A stretch of DNA of 64,000 nucleotides from Actinomadura litoris. Its GTDB lineage: Bacteria; Actinomycetota; Actinomycetes; Streptosporangiales; Streptosporangiaceae. The notes under the pieces are model-generated. The model was not told where the DNA came from. It saw nothing but the letters and a program-made list of their open reading frames with translations, and ran no database searches. Both the position numbers and the translations under genes were made by a program. Each line of letters begins with the position of its first letter. Position 1 is the stretch's first letter. Positions 41,897 through 50,782 of this stretch are shown piece after piece. The stretch spans positions 62,001 to 126,000 of the forward strand of contig NZ_WOFH01000018.1 in the NCBI RefSeq assembly GCF_009733595.1, written 5' to 3'.

Positions 41897-43057
41897 ATGG
41901 CGGGTCCACGTCCGAAGGCGCCGCTCCCCTCGCCGGCGGGGCGGTCCACGGCGGAGGGGCGACCCCCCTCGGCGGAGGAGCTGCTTCCCTCGGCGGAGCC
42001 GGTGCGGTTCCTGACCGATTCAGGCGCGGTGGTGCGGCGGCGGTCCGCCTACCGGGCGCCGGACGAGGCGCTGCTGCGCCGCGCGTACCGCCGGATGGTC
42101 GTCGGACGGCGGTTCGACGCCCAGGCCACGGCGCTCACCAAGCAGGGGCGGCTGGCGGTGTACCCGTCCAGCCACGGCCAGGAGGCGTGCCAGATCGGCG
42201 CGGTGCTCGCGCTGAACGAGGACGACTGGCTGTTCCCGACGTACCGGGAGTCGATGGCGCTGGTGGCGCGGGGCATCGACCCCGTCGAGGTGCTCGCGCT
42301 GCTGCGCGGGAACGCGCACTGCGGGTACGACCCCGAGCGGCACCACACGGCGCCGCAGTGCACGCCGCTGGCGACGCAGTCCGTCCACGCGGCGGGCCTC
42401 GCCTACGCCGAACGCCGCAAGGGGACCGGCCGCGTCGCGCTCGCCTGCGTCGGCGACGGCGCGACCAGCGAGGGCGACTTCCACGAGGCGCTCAACTTCG
42501 CCGCCGTCTTCAAGGCGCCGGTCGTGTTCCTCGTCCAGAACAACCAGTACGCCATCTCCGTGCCGCTGGACCGGCAGACCGCCGCGCCCTCGCTCGCCCA
42601 CAAGGGCGTCGGCTACGGCGTGCGCTCGGAAAGGGTGGACGGGAACGACCCGGTCGCGGTTCTGGCCGTGCTCGGGGCCGCCGTCGAGCACGCGCGGTCC
42701 GGAGACGGGCCGTTCCTCGTCGAGGCGTGCACGTACCGGCTTGAGGCCCACACGAACGCCGACGACCCGTCCCGCTACCGGACGGAGGGCGAGGCCGCGC
42801 GATGGCGGCGCCGCGACCCGGTCGCGCGCCTGGAGGCCCATCTGCGGCGGCGCGGCCTCCTCACCGACGAGGACGTCGAGGCGTGCGCGGCGGAGGCTGA
42901 GGAGTTCGCCTCCCGGCTGCGCGAGCGGATGAACGCCGACCCCGAACTCGTCCCGCTCGGGATGTTCGACCACGTCTACGGCACCCCGACCCCGCAGCTC
43001 GACGAGCAGCGGGCGCTGCTGCGCACCGAGCTGGAAGCAGAGGAGGCGCTGCCGTGA
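41897..43057 (+). CDS. bkdA: branched-chain 2-oxoacid dehydrogenase E1 alpha subunit
   Basis: A 386-residue thiamine diphosphate-dependent E1 alpha subunit that decarboxylates oxoacids of leucine, isoleucine and valine (or related acids). The TPP motif GDGATSEGDFHEALNFAAVFKAPVVFLVQNNQYAIS is complete, and the phosphorylation-loop region YRLEAHTNADDPSRYR is normal. A Pro/Ser/Ala-rich N-terminal extension of about 40 residues is present. GAGGAGGTGGG precedes the ATG. The subunit forms the E1 heterotetramer with the next gene (4-bp GTGA overlap). Pyruvate dehydrogenase is an alternative, but the Lrp neighbour favours bkd. Confidence 0.93.
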   Translation: MAGPRPKAPLPSPAGRSTAEGRPPSAEELLPSAEPVRFLTDSGAVVRRRSAYRAPDEALLRRAYRRMVVGRRFDAQATALTKQGRLAVYPSSHGQEACQIGAVLALNEDDWLFPTYRESMALVARGIDPVEVLALLRGNAHCGYDPERHHTAPQCTPLATQSVHAAGLAYAERRKGTGRVALACVGDGATSEGDFHEALNFAAVFKAPVVFLVQNNQYAISVPLDRQTAAPSLAHKGVGYGVRSERVDGNDPVAVLAVLGAAVEHARSGDGPFLVEACTYRLEAHTNADDPSRYRTEGEAARWRRRDPVARLEAHLRRRGLLTDEDVEACAAEAEEFASRLRERMNADPELVPLGMFDHVYGTPTPQLDEQRALLRTELEAEEALP

Positions 43058-44091
43058 CGACGACCGCGACGACCGGCACGACCAGCACGACCAGCATGGC
43101 GCAGGCCCTCAACGCGGCGCTCCGCGACGCGATGGACGGCGACGACCAGGTCATCGTCTTCGGCGAGGACGTCGGCGCGCTCGGCGGGGTCTTCCGCGTC
43201 ACCGACGGCCTGACCGACAAGTTCGGCGACGACCGCTGCTTCGACACCCCGCTTGCCGAGGCGGGGATCGTGGGATTCGCCGTCGGCATGGCGATGGGCG
43301 GGTTCCGGCCCGTCGTGGAGATGCAGTTCGACGCGTTCGCCTACCCGGCGTTCGAGCAGATCGCCTCCCATGTCGCGAAGACCCGCAACCGCACGCGCGG
43401 GCAGGTGGGGCTGCCGCTGGTCATCCGCATTCCCTACGCGGGCGGGATCGGCGGCGTCGAGCACCACTGCGATTCCAGCGAGGGCTACTACGCCCACACC
43501 CCGGGTCTGAAGGTCGTCACCCCCGCGACCGTGGCGGACGCGTACTCGCTGCTCCGCGAGGCCATCGAGGACCCCGATCCCGTCATCTTCCTGGAACCGA
43601 AGAAGCTGTACTGGTCCAAGGCGGACGTCGCGCTGCCCGCCCGCGCGGAGCCGTTCGGCCGCGCCGCGATCCGCCGGTCCGGCGCCGACGCGACGCTCGT
43701 CGCCTACGGGCCGAGCGTGCCGGTGGCGCTGGAGGCCGCCGAGGCCGCCGCGGGCGAGGGCTGGGACCTGGAGGTCGTCGACCTCCGGACGATCGTCCCG
43801 TTCGACGACGCCACGGTCGTCGCGTCCGTCCGCAGGACCGGACGCTGCGTCGTCGTCAGCGAGGCCGCCGGGTTCGCCGGGGTCGGCGCGGAGGTCGCGG
43901 CCCGCGTCCAGGAGCGCTGCTTCCACAGCCTCCAGGCGCCGGTGCTGCGCGTGACCGGCTTCGACATCCCCTACCCGCCGCCGATGCTGGAGCGCCACCA
44001 CCTGCCGAACGTCGACCGGATCCTCGACGCGCTCGACCGGCTGCAGCGCGACGACGAGCCCGACACGCGGTTCCTGGGCGGTGCCGCGTGA
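43054..44091 (+). CDS. bkdB: branched-chain 2-oxoacid dehydrogenase E1 beta subunit
   Basis: A 345-residue transketolase-like beta subunit. It shows MAQALNAALRDAMDGDDQVIVFGEDVGALGGVFRVTDGL, the CFDTPLAEAGIVGFAVGMAMGGFRPVVEMQFDAF block and the C-terminal GRCVVVSEAAGFAGVGAEVAARV domain. A Thr-rich N-terminal tag (TTTATTGTTSTTS) is specific to this copy. It starts by GTGA overlap with E1 alpha and ends by GTGA overlap with E2, so the three subunits are tightly co-translated. Confidence 0.94.
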   Translation: MTTTATTGTTSTTSMAQALNAALRDAMDGDDQVIVFGEDVGALGGVFRVTDGLTDKFGDDRCFDTPLAEAGIVGFAVGMAMGGFRPVVEMQFDAFAYPAFEQIASHVAKTRNRTRGQVGLPLVIRIPYAGGIGGVEHHCDSSEGYYAHTPGLKVVTPATVADAYSLLREAIEDPDPVIFLEPKKLYWSKADVALPARAEPFGRAAIRRSGADATLVAYGPSVPVALEAAEAAAGEGWDLEVVDLRTIVPFDDATVVASVRRTGRCVVVSEAAGFAGVGAEVAARVQERCFHSLQAPVLRVTGFDIPYPPPMLERHHLPNVDRILDALDRLQRDDEPDTRFLGGAA

Positions 44092-45383
44092 CCGCGACGG
44101 TCTTCAACCTGCCCGACCTCGGCGAGGGGCTGACCGAGGCCGAGATCCTGGAGTGGAAGGTGGCGGTCGGCGACCCGGTCACCGTCGACCAGAGCGTCGT
44201 CGAGGTCGAGACCGCCAAGGCCGCCGTGGACGTCCCGATCCCGATCGCGGGCGTCGTGGCCCGGCTCTACGCCGACGCCGGGTCGGTGGTCGGCGTCGGC
44301 GCGCCGCTGATCGAGATCACCCTCCGGGAGGGCGCCGGCGAGCGGTACCGGGAGGAGGAGCGGGCCGGTTCCGGCAACGTCCTCGTCGGCTACGGGACGA
44401 GCGACGGCGCCTCCCGCCGGTCGCGCCGCCGCGCCGCCCGTCCGGAGACCGCGCCCGTGCCCGTGTCCGCGCCCGTGCCCGTGTCCGCGCCCGTGTCCGT
44501 GCCCGCATCCGTGCCCGCCCCGAAGCCGGGTGCCGAGGCGCCGCGGGTCATCTCGCCGGTGGTGCGGCGGCTGGCGAAGGAGCACGGCGTCGACGTCGCC
44601 GCGATCGAGGCGAGCGGGCCCGGCGGCGTCGTGCTGCGGCGCGACGTCGAGGCCGCGATCGCCAGGCCCGAGCCGCCGGAGGAGGCCCCGGACGTCGTGC
44701 GCATCCCGCTCAGGGGGACGCGGCGCGCGATCGCCGAGAAGCTCGTGCGCAGCCGCAGCGAGATCCCCGACGCGAGCACCTGGGTGGACGTCGACGCGAC
44801 ACCGCTGGTGGAGTTGAGGGAGCGCATCGGCCGCGCCGACCCGGACGCGCGCGTCGGCACGCTGGCGCTGCTCGCCCGGATCTGTGTGGCGGGCCTGCGG
44901 CGATACCCGCAGCTCAACGCCCATGTGGACGCCGAGCGCGAGGAGATCGTCCAGTCGTCCCGGATCCATCTCGGGTTCGCCGCGCAGACCGGGCGGGGCC
45001 TGGTGGTGCCGGTGGTCCGCGACGCGCAGTCCCTCACGCTCGCCGAACTCGCGGCGGCGCTCAGGCGGCGCACCGACGACGCCCGCGAGGGCCGCCTCAC
45101 CCCCGCCGACCTCACCGGCGGGACGTTCACGCTGAACAACTACGGCGTCTTCGGGGTGGACGGCTCGAACCCCATCCTCAACCACCCCGAGGCCGCCATG
45201 CTCGGCGTCGGGCGGATCGTGGACCGGCCGTGGGCGTTCGAGGGCGAGGTGCGGCTGCGGAAGGTCGCGCAGCTCTCGTTCACCTTCGACCACCGGATCT
45301 GCGACGGGGGCGTCGCGGGCGGCTTCCTGAGGTTCGTCGCCGACTGCGTCGAGCGTCCCGAACTCCTCGTCACCCACCTGTAG
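44088..45383 (+). CDS. bkdC: branched-chain 2-oxoacid dehydrogenase E2 (dihydrolipoamide acyltransferase)
   Basis: A 431-residue E2 component. The lipoyl domain (1-80) carries the modified lysine in VEVETAKAAVDVP. A flexible linker rich in Ala/Pro/Val/Ser (repeated APVPVS) leads to the peripheral-subunit-binding domain RVISPVVRRLAKEHGVDVAAIEASGPGG. The catalytic domain (about 210-431) includes TLNNYGVFGVDGSNPI and the active-site HxxxDG in FDHRICDGGVAGG. It moves the acyl group to CoA. The E3 lipoamide dehydrogenase is not in the window and must be shared. Its last 14 bp overlap the convergent TetR gene. Confidence 0.94.
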   Translation: MTATVFNLPDLGEGLTEAEILEWKVAVGDPVTVDQSVVEVETAKAAVDVPIPIAGVVARLYADAGSVVGVGAPLIEITLREGAGERYREEERAGSGNVLVGYGTSDGASRRSRRRAARPETAPVPVSAPVPVSAPVSVPASVPAPKPGAEAPRVISPVVRRLAKEHGVDVAAIEASGPGGVVLRRDVEAAIARPEPPEEAPDVVRIPLRGTRRAIAEKLVRSRSEIPDASTWVDVDATPLVELRERIGRADPDARVGTLALLARICVAGLRRYPQLNAHVDAEREEIVQSSRIHLGFAAQTGRGLVVPVVRDAQSLTLAELAAALRRRTDDAREGRLTPADLTGGTFTLNNYGVFGVDGSNPILNHPEAAMLGVGRIVDRPWAFEGEVRLRKVAQLSFTFDHRICDGGVAGGFLRFVADCVERPELLVTHL

Positions 45384-46005
45384 CGCGGGGGTTGCGCAGC
45401 CCGTCGAAGGCGACCTTGCTGATGGCGTCGGCGAGCTGCGCCCCGCCCGCGCGGCCGCGCGGGCGGTACCACTCGACGAGCGAGTTGACCAGGCCGAACA
45501 GCAGCCGGGCGGTGATCGCGGGGTCGATGTCGGGGCGAATGTCGCCCTCGGCCTCGGCCTGCGCGACCAGCCCGGAGACCAGCCGGTCGAACTCGCGGCG
45601 GCGGGCAAGCGCGCGCTTCTCGACGGCGGTGTTGCCGCGCACGCGCAGCAGCAGCGTGACGAACGGGAGCCGCTCGACCAGGACGGCGACGCTGGCGCGG
45701 ACCAGGTGCTCCAGCCGGTCGATCGCGCGGCCCGGCGCGGCGGCGGCCTCCTCGGCGGCGGCGAACAGGCCGTCGAGGGCGCGGTCGACGGCGAGTTGGA
45801 GCAGTTCGTCCTTGCCGGTGACGTGGTGGTAGATCGCGGACTTGCTGATCCCGAGCCGCCGGGCGAGGTCGTCCATGCTGGTGCCGTCGTAGCCGCGCTC
45901 GTTGAACACCGTCACCGCGACCGCGAGCAGCCTCTCCCGGTCGTATCCGGGCCGCCCGCGCCGCCGGGTCGCGCGGCCGTCACCCACCTCGCCCACCTCG
46001 CTCAC
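45370..46005 (-). CDS. TetR family regulator, PaaR-like
   Basis: A 211-residue TetR-type repressor. The helix-turn-helix appears in VFNERGYDGTSMDDLARRLGISKSAIYHHVTGKDELL. The GTG at 46005 is chosen to give a normal N-terminus (VSEVGEVGDGRATRRRGRPGYDRERLL); the frame remains open further upstream. It is divergent from paaZABCDE, and a 22-bp imperfect palindrome lies in between. TetR-type PaaR regulators control paa operons in other actinobacteria with phenylacetyl-CoA as inducer, which fits. The target is inferred. Confidence 0.9.
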   Translation of the reverse strand: MSEVGEVGDGRATRRRGRPGYDRERLLAVAVTVFNERGYDGTSMDDLARRLGISKSAIYHHVTGKDELLQLAVDRALDGLFAAAEEAAAAPGRAIDRLEHLVRASVAVLVERLPFVTLLLRVRGNTAVEKRALARRREFDRLVSGLVAQAEAEGDIRPDIDPAITARLLFGLVNSLVEWYRPRGRAGGAQLADAISKVAFDGLRNPRATGG

Positions 46006-46082
46006 CGCGGCATTATCGCAGCAGGCGGCGGCCCGGCGGCCCGGCGCGGCCTTCTCAGCGGCCCGGCACCGAGGTACGATAC

Positions 46083-46104
46083 TTACTGAACGGACGGTCG
46101 GTAA
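46083..46104. promoter_or_regulatory. candidate PaaR-type operator
   Basis: A 22-bp imperfect palindrome with arms TTACTGAACG and CGGTCGGTAA lies between the TetR and paaZ starts, 44 bp before paaZ. The outer TTAC/GTAA and inner GA-CG/CG-TC pairs are symmetric. It resembles the ACCGACCG-type sites of actinobacterial TetR proteins. Confidence 0.55.
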
Positions 46105-46148
46105 TTCCACGACTCCGAGGGTTTTCCGAGGACGAGGAGGGCTCGCCC

Positions 46149-48200
46149 ATGGCTCCGCTGCCCAGCTACGTGTCCGGCGCCTGGCACATACCGCCGGACG
46201 AGGGGGCGCCGCTCACCGACGCGGTGACGGGCGAGGAGATCGGGCGGATCTCCACCGCGGGCATCGACATGGGCGCCGCGCTCGCGCACGGGCGGCTCGT
46301 CGGCGGCCCGGCGCTGGGCGAGCTGACCTTCCACCAGCGCGCCGTCCTGCTCAAGGCGCTGGCCCTGCACCTGCGCGAGCACCGCGAGGAGCTGTACGCG
46401 CTGTCCGCGCGGACGGGCGCGACGCTCGCCGACTCGCGGATCGACGTGGACGGCGGCATCGGCGTCCTGCTGTCGTACGCGAGCAAGGGCAAGCGCGAGC
46501 TGCCGAACGACACCGTCCTGGTCGACGGGGACGTGGAGCCGCTGAGCAAGGGCGGCACCTTCTCCGGACGGCACATCTGCTCGCCGCTCCAGGGCGTCGC
46601 CGTGCAGATCAACGCGTTCAACTTCCCGATGTGGGGCCCGCTGGAGAAGTTCGCGCCCGCGTTCCTCGCCGGGATGCCGAGCCTCGTCAAGCCCGCGAGC
46701 CAGACCGCCTACCTCACGGCGCGGCTGGTGGAGCTGATCGTCGCGTCCGGCATCCTGCCCGCCGGGACGCTCCAGTTCGTCTGCGGCGACGCCGGCGACC
46801 TGCTCGACCATCTGACCGAGCAGGACCTCGTCGCGTTCACCGGGTCGGCCTCGACCGCGCTGCGGCTGCGGACGCACCCGGTGGTGGCCGGTCGGTCGGT
46901 CCGCTTCAACGCCGAGGCCGACTCGCTGAACTGCGCGATCCTCGGCCCGGACGCGCGTCCGGGGACGGCGGAGTTCGACCTGTTCGTCAAGCAGCTCGTC
47001 ACCGAGATGACGGTGAAGGCGGGCCAGAAGTGCACGGCGATCCGGCGCGCGATCGTCCCGGCGGACCTGGTCGACGACGTCGCGCAGGCGGCGGGGGAGC
47101 GGCTCGCTCGCGTGACCGTGGGCAACCCGTCCAACCCGGACGTGCGGATGGGCGCGCTCGCCACGCTCGAACAGCGCGAGGAGGTCCGCCGGAGCCTGAA
47201 GGCGCTGACGGACGCCGGACGGATCGTGTTCGGCGACCCCGAGCGGGTCGAGGTGCTCGACGCCGACGCCGAGCGCGGCGCGTTCCTGTCGCCGGTCCTG
47301 CTGCGCGCCGACGACCACGGGCGCGCCGAGCCGCACGAGGTCGAGGCGTTCGGGCCGGTCGCGACGCTGCTGCCCTACTCCTCCACGCGGGAGGCGGTCG
47401 CGCTCGCGGCCCGGGGGCGCGGCAGCCTGGTCGGCTCGGTCGTCACCGCCGACCCGGGCTTCGCGCGGCAGGTCGTGATCGGCGCGGCGCCCTGGCACGG
47501 GCGGCTGCTCGTGCTGAACGAGGAGGACGCGAAGGAGTCCACCGGGCACGGCTCGCCGCTGCCGACGCTGGTGCACGGCGGCCCGGGACGCGCCGGGGGC
47601 GGCGAGGAGATGGGCGGCGTGCGCGGCGTCATGCACCACATGCAGCGCACCGCCGTGCAGGGCTCGCCGTCGATGCTCACGGCGATCACCGGGCGCTGGA
47701 CGCAGGGCTCGCCGCGCGCGCGGGGCGACGTCCACCCGTTCCGCAAGCACCTGGAGGACCTGCGGATCGGCGACACGGTCGTCGCCGGCCCCCGCCCGGT
47801 CACGCTGGCCGACATCGAGCACTTCGCGGACTTCACCGGCGACACCTTCTACGCCCACATGGACGAGGAGGCCGCGCGGGCGAACCCGTTCTTCGGCGGC
47901 CGGGTCGCGCACGGCTACCTCGTGGTGTCGTTCGCGGCGGGGCTGTTCGTCTCGCCCGAGCCCGGCCCCGTCCTCGCCAACTACGGGCTGGAGAACCTGC
48001 GGTTCCTCGCGCCGACGTTCCCGGGCGACGAGCTGACGGTGGCGCTCACCGCCAAGCAGATCACCCCGCGCGAGAACGCCGACTACGGCGAGGTCCGATG
48101 GGACACCGAGGTCACCCGGCAGGACGGCGAGGTCGTCGCGAAGTACGACGTCCTGACACTGGTGGCCAAGCGCGAGGCCGCCGAGCCGAAGGAGGTCTGA
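46149..48200 (+). CDS. paaZ: bifunctional oxepin-CoA hydrolase / 3-oxo-5,6-dehydrosuberyl-CoA dehydrogenase
   Basis: A 683-residue fusion enzyme that opens the oxepin ring and oxidises the resulting aldehyde. Residues 1 to about 520 form an aldehyde dehydrogenase with catalytic Glu in RFNAEADSLNCAIL and Cys in VKAGQKCTAIRRAI. Residues about 535-683 form a MaoC-like hydratase with the hot-dog catalytic pair in DFTGDTFYAHMDEEAARANPFFGGRVAHG. Both halves are complete, so ring cleavage and NADP-dependent oxidation are expected. It is the first gene of the operon, controlled by the divergent TetR. Confidence 0.95.
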   Translation: MAPLPSYVSGAWHIPPDEGAPLTDAVTGEEIGRISTAGIDMGAALAHGRLVGGPALGELTFHQRAVLLKALALHLREHREELYALSARTGATLADSRIDVDGGIGVLLSYASKGKRELPNDTVLVDGDVEPLSKGGTFSGRHICSPLQGVAVQINAFNFPMWGPLEKFAPAFLAGMPSLVKPASQTAYLTARLVELIVASGILPAGTLQFVCGDAGDLLDHLTEQDLVAFTGSASTALRLRTHPVVAGRSVRFNAEADSLNCAILGPDARPGTAEFDLFVKQLVTEMTVKAGQKCTAIRRAIVPADLVDDVAQAAGERLARVTVGNPSNPDVRMGALATLEQREEVRRSLKALTDAGRIVFGDPERVEVLDADAERGAFLSPVLLRADDHGRAEPHEVEAFGPVATLLPYSSTREAVALAARGRGSLVGSVVTADPGFARQVVIGAAPWHGRLLVLNEEDAKESTGHGSPLPTLVHGGPGRAGGGEEMGGVRGVMHHMQRTAVQGSPSMLTAITGRWTQGSPRARGDVHPFRKHLEDLRIGDTVVAGPRPVTLADIEHFADFTGDTFYAHMDEEAARANPFFGGRVAHGYLVVSFAAGLFVSPEPGPVLANYGLENLRFLAPTFPGDELTVALTAKQITPRENADYGEVRWDTEVTRQDGEVVAKYDVLTLVAKREAAEPKEV

Positions 48201-48201
48201 C

Positions 48202-49131
48202 GTGGATCCGGAGAAGGGCTTCGAGCAGACGATCGAGCGCGACCAGCGGATCGAGCCGCGCGACTGGATGCCCGACCGGTACCGCACGACGATGGTCCGG
48301 CAGATCGCGCAGCACGCCCACTCGGAGATCATCGGGATGCAGCCCGAGGGGGAGTGGATCACCCGCGCGCCCTCGCTGCGCCGCAAGGCGATCCTGCTCG
48401 CCAAGGTGCAGGACGAGGCGGGCCACGGCCTCTACCTCTACTCGGCCGCCGAGACGCTCGGCGCCGACCGCACCGACCTCACCGAGAAGCTGATCGAGGG
48501 CCGGCAGAAGTACTCCTCGATCTTCAACTACCCCACGCTGTCGTTCGCCGACGTCGGGGTGATCGGCTGGCTCGTGGACGGTGCCGCGATCTGCAACCAG
48601 GTGCCGCTGTGCCGCAGCTCCTACGGCCCCTACGCGCGGGCGATGATCCGGATCTGCAAGGAGGAGTCGTTCCACCAGCGGCAGGGGTACGAGCTGCTGA
48701 TGACGCTGATGCGCGGGACGGACGCCCAGCGCGAGATGGTGCAGAACGCGGTGGACCGCTGGTGGTGGCCGTCGCTGATGATGTTCGGCCCGCCCGACGC
48801 CGACTCGACGCACACCGCGCAGTCGATGGCCTGGAAGATCAAGCGGCACACCAACGACGAGCTGCGGCAGCGGTTCGTGGACATGACCGTCCCGCAGGCC
48901 GAGGCGCTCGGCGTCACGCTTCCCGACCCCGACCTGCGCTGGAACGAGGAGCGCGGGCACCACGACTTCGGCGAGATCGACTGGTCGGAGCTGAAGCGGG
49001 TGATCAGCGGCGACGGCCCCTGCAACGCCGAGCGGATCGCGACGCGCCGGGCCGCGCACGAGGAGGGCGCCTGGGTGCGCGCGGCGGCCTCCGCCCACGC
49101 CGCGAAGGCGAAGACGAGGGAGGTCGCGTGA
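48202..49131 (+). CDS. paaA: 1,2-phenylacetyl-CoA epoxidase catalytic subunit A
   Basis: A 309-residue di-iron monooxygenase subunit that epoxidises the phenylacetyl-CoA ring. The ferritin-like four-helix bundle carries the iron ligands in KVQDEAGHGLYLYSAAETLG (E-x2-H) and KEESFHQRQGYELLM (E-x2-H). The N-terminal FEQTIERDQRIEPRDWMPDRYR is typical of PaaA. It starts with GTG 1 bp after paaZ and overlaps paaB by 1 bp (TGATG). It functions in a complex with PaaB, PaaC and the reductase PaaE. Confidence 0.96.
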   Translation: MDPEKGFEQTIERDQRIEPRDWMPDRYRTTMVRQIAQHAHSEIIGMQPEGEWITRAPSLRRKAILLAKVQDEAGHGLYLYSAAETLGADRTDLTEKLIEGRQKYSSIFNYPTLSFADVGVIGWLVDGAAICNQVPLCRSSYGPYARAMIRICKEESFHQRQGYELLMTLMRGTDAQREMVQNAVDRWWWPSLMMFGPPDADSTHTAQSMAWKIKRHTNDELRQRFVDMTVPQAEALGVTLPDPDLRWNEERGHHDFGEIDWSELKRVISGDGPCNAERIATRRAAHEEGAWVRAAASAHAAKAKTREVA

Positions 49132-49415
49132 TGGAGAAGGACTGGCCGCTGTACGAGGTGTTCGTCCGGGGGAAGCGGGGCCTGAACCACGTGCACGTCG
49201 GCTCGCTCCGCGCGCCCGACGACGAGATGGCGCTGCGGAACGCGCGCGACCTCTACACCCGGCGCAACGAGGGCGTGAGCATCTGGGTCGTGCGGGCGCG
49301 GGACATCATCGCGTCCAGCCCGGACGAGAAGGACCCGTTCTTCGCCCCGAGCGGCGACAAGGTCTACCGGCATCCGACGTTCTACGACATCCCCGAGAAC
49401 GTCCCGCACATGTGA
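49131..49415 (+). CDS. paaB: 1,2-phenylacetyl-CoA epoxidase subunit B
   Basis: A 94-residue structural subunit of the epoxidase. The sequence WPLYEVFVRGKRGLNHVHVGSL followed by RNARDLYTRRNEGVSIWVVRARDI and the C-terminal FYDIPENVPHM is diagnostic. It bridges PaaA-PaaC units. The start overlaps the paaA stop by one base. Confidence 0.96.
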   Translation: MEKDWPLYEVFVRGKRGLNHVHVGSLRAPDDEMALRNARDLYTRRNEGVSIWVVRARDIIASSPDEKDPFFAPSGDKVYRHPTFYDIPENVPHM

Positions 49416-49421
49416 GGTCCG

Positions 49422-50291
49422 ATGTCCTTCGACAACGCACTCGGCGCGATCACCGAGGACAACGACGAGGCCCGCTGGGCGTTCGGCACCGGTTTCCACG
49501 ACCCGCTCGCGGGGATCGACGCGTCCGTCCCCGAGGGCGTCGACCGCGACGCCCTCGCCGCGTACTGCCTGATGCTCGGCGACGACGCGCTGATCGCCTC
49601 GCACCGGCTCCAGGAGTGGTGCACGCGCGCGCCCGAGCTGGAGGAGGAGGTCGCGCTCGCCAACATCGCGCTCGACCTGATCGGGCAGGCGCGGCTGCTG
49701 CTCTCCCGCGCCGCCGCGGCCGCCGGATCGGGCGACGAGGACGAACTCGCCTACTTCCGGGACGCGTCGGGATTCCGCAACGTGCGGTTCGTGGAGGCCC
49801 CGAACGGGGACTTCGCGCACTGCACCGTACGGTCGCTGCTGTTCTCGACGTGGCGGCTCGCGCTGCTGGACCGCCTCACCGGCTCCCGCGACCCCGTCCT
49901 CGCGGCGATCGCGGCGAAGGGCGTCAAGGAGGTCGCCTACCACCGCGACCACGCCGCGCTGTGGACGATCCGCCTCGGCGACGGCACCGAGTACTCCCAC
50001 GGGCGGGCGCAGGAGGCGCTGGACGCCCTGTGGCCGCGGGCGGGCGAGCTGTTCGCGACCCACGGGGCCGAGCGGGCGATGGCGGCGGCGGGGGTCGGCG
50101 TGGACCCGTCCGACGTGCGGGAGGAGTTCGACGGCGTGCTCGCGCAGGTGCTGGCGGAGGCGACGCTGACCCTCCCCGAACCGGGCCCGACCGCCCTCGC
50201 CGGACGGGACGGCTCCCACACCGCCGCCCTGGACGACCTCCTCGGCGACCTCCAGGGCGTCGCCCGCGCACACCCGGGAGCGACCTGGTGA
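49422..50291 (+). CDS. paaC: 1,2-phenylacetyl-CoA epoxidase structural subunit C
   Basis: A 289-residue ferritin-like subunit related to PaaA but without a full set of iron ligands, as is normal for PaaC. Marker segments are LGDDALIASHRLQEWCTRAPELEEEVALANIALDLIGQARLLL and AAKGVKEVAYHRDHAALWTIRLGDGTEYSHGR. It scaffolds PaaA. Its stop overlaps paaD by 4 bp (GTGA). Confidence 0.95.
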   Translation: MSFDNALGAITEDNDEARWAFGTGFHDPLAGIDASVPEGVDRDALAAYCLMLGDDALIASHRLQEWCTRAPELEEEVALANIALDLIGQARLLLSRAAAAAGSGDEDELAYFRDASGFRNVRFVEAPNGDFAHCTVRSLLFSTWRLALLDRLTGSRDPVLAAIAAKGVKEVAYHRDHAALWTIRLGDGTEYSHGRAQEALDALWPRAGELFATHGAERAMAAAGVGVDPSDVREEFDGVLAQVLAEATLTLPEPGPTALAGRDGSHTAALDDLLGDLQGVARAHPGATW

Positions 50292-50782
50292 GCACCCTTA
50301 CGGCCAGAGCGGTGGCGGAGACCGTCACCGACCCCGAGCTGCCCATGCTGACGCTCGCCGAGCTGGGCGTCCTGCGGGACGTGCGGGAGGAGGCCGGGCA
50401 CGTGGAGGTCCTCATCACCCCCACCTACACCGGCTGCCCCGCGCTGGACGCGATGCGCGACGACCTGCGGGCGCGGCTGGCCGAGGCGGGGCACCGCGAC
50501 GTGCGGGTGCGGACCGTCCTCGACCCGCCGTGGACGACCGACTGGATCAGCGCGTCCGGGCGCGCCAAGCTCGCCGAGGCCGGGATCTCACCGCCGGGCT
50601 CCGCGCCGCGCAGGGCGTCCGGCCCGATCCCGCTGTCCCTCGGCCCGACCCGGCGTGTCCCCTGCCCCCGCTGCGGCTCCGCCGACACCGCGCAGGTGTC
50701 GCGGTTCGGCTCGACCGCCTGCAAGTCCCTGCACCGCTGCGCCGCGTGCGGGGAGCCGTTCGAGCACGTCAAGGAGATCTGA
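50288..50782 (+). CDS. paaD: phenylacetate degradation protein PaaD (Fe-S maturation type)
   Basis: A 164-residue protein with an N-terminal MIP18/SufT-like domain (VTDPELPMLTLAELGVLRDVR, TPTYTGCPALDAMRDDL) and a C-terminal four-cysteine zinc ribbon (CPRCGSADT and RCAACGEPFEHVKEI). PaaD is needed for assembly of the epoxidase, probably helping iron-sulfur cluster insertion into PaaE. It starts with GTG in the paaC stop, and paaE starts directly at its stop. Confidence 0.95.
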   Translation: MSTLTARAVAETVTDPELPMLTLAELGVLRDVREEAGHVEVLITPTYTGCPALDAMRDDLRARLAEAGHRDVRVRTVLDPPWTTDWISASGRAKLAEAGISPPGSAPRRASGPIPLSLGPTRRVPCPRCGSADTAQVSRFGSTACKSLHRCAACGEPFEHVKEI

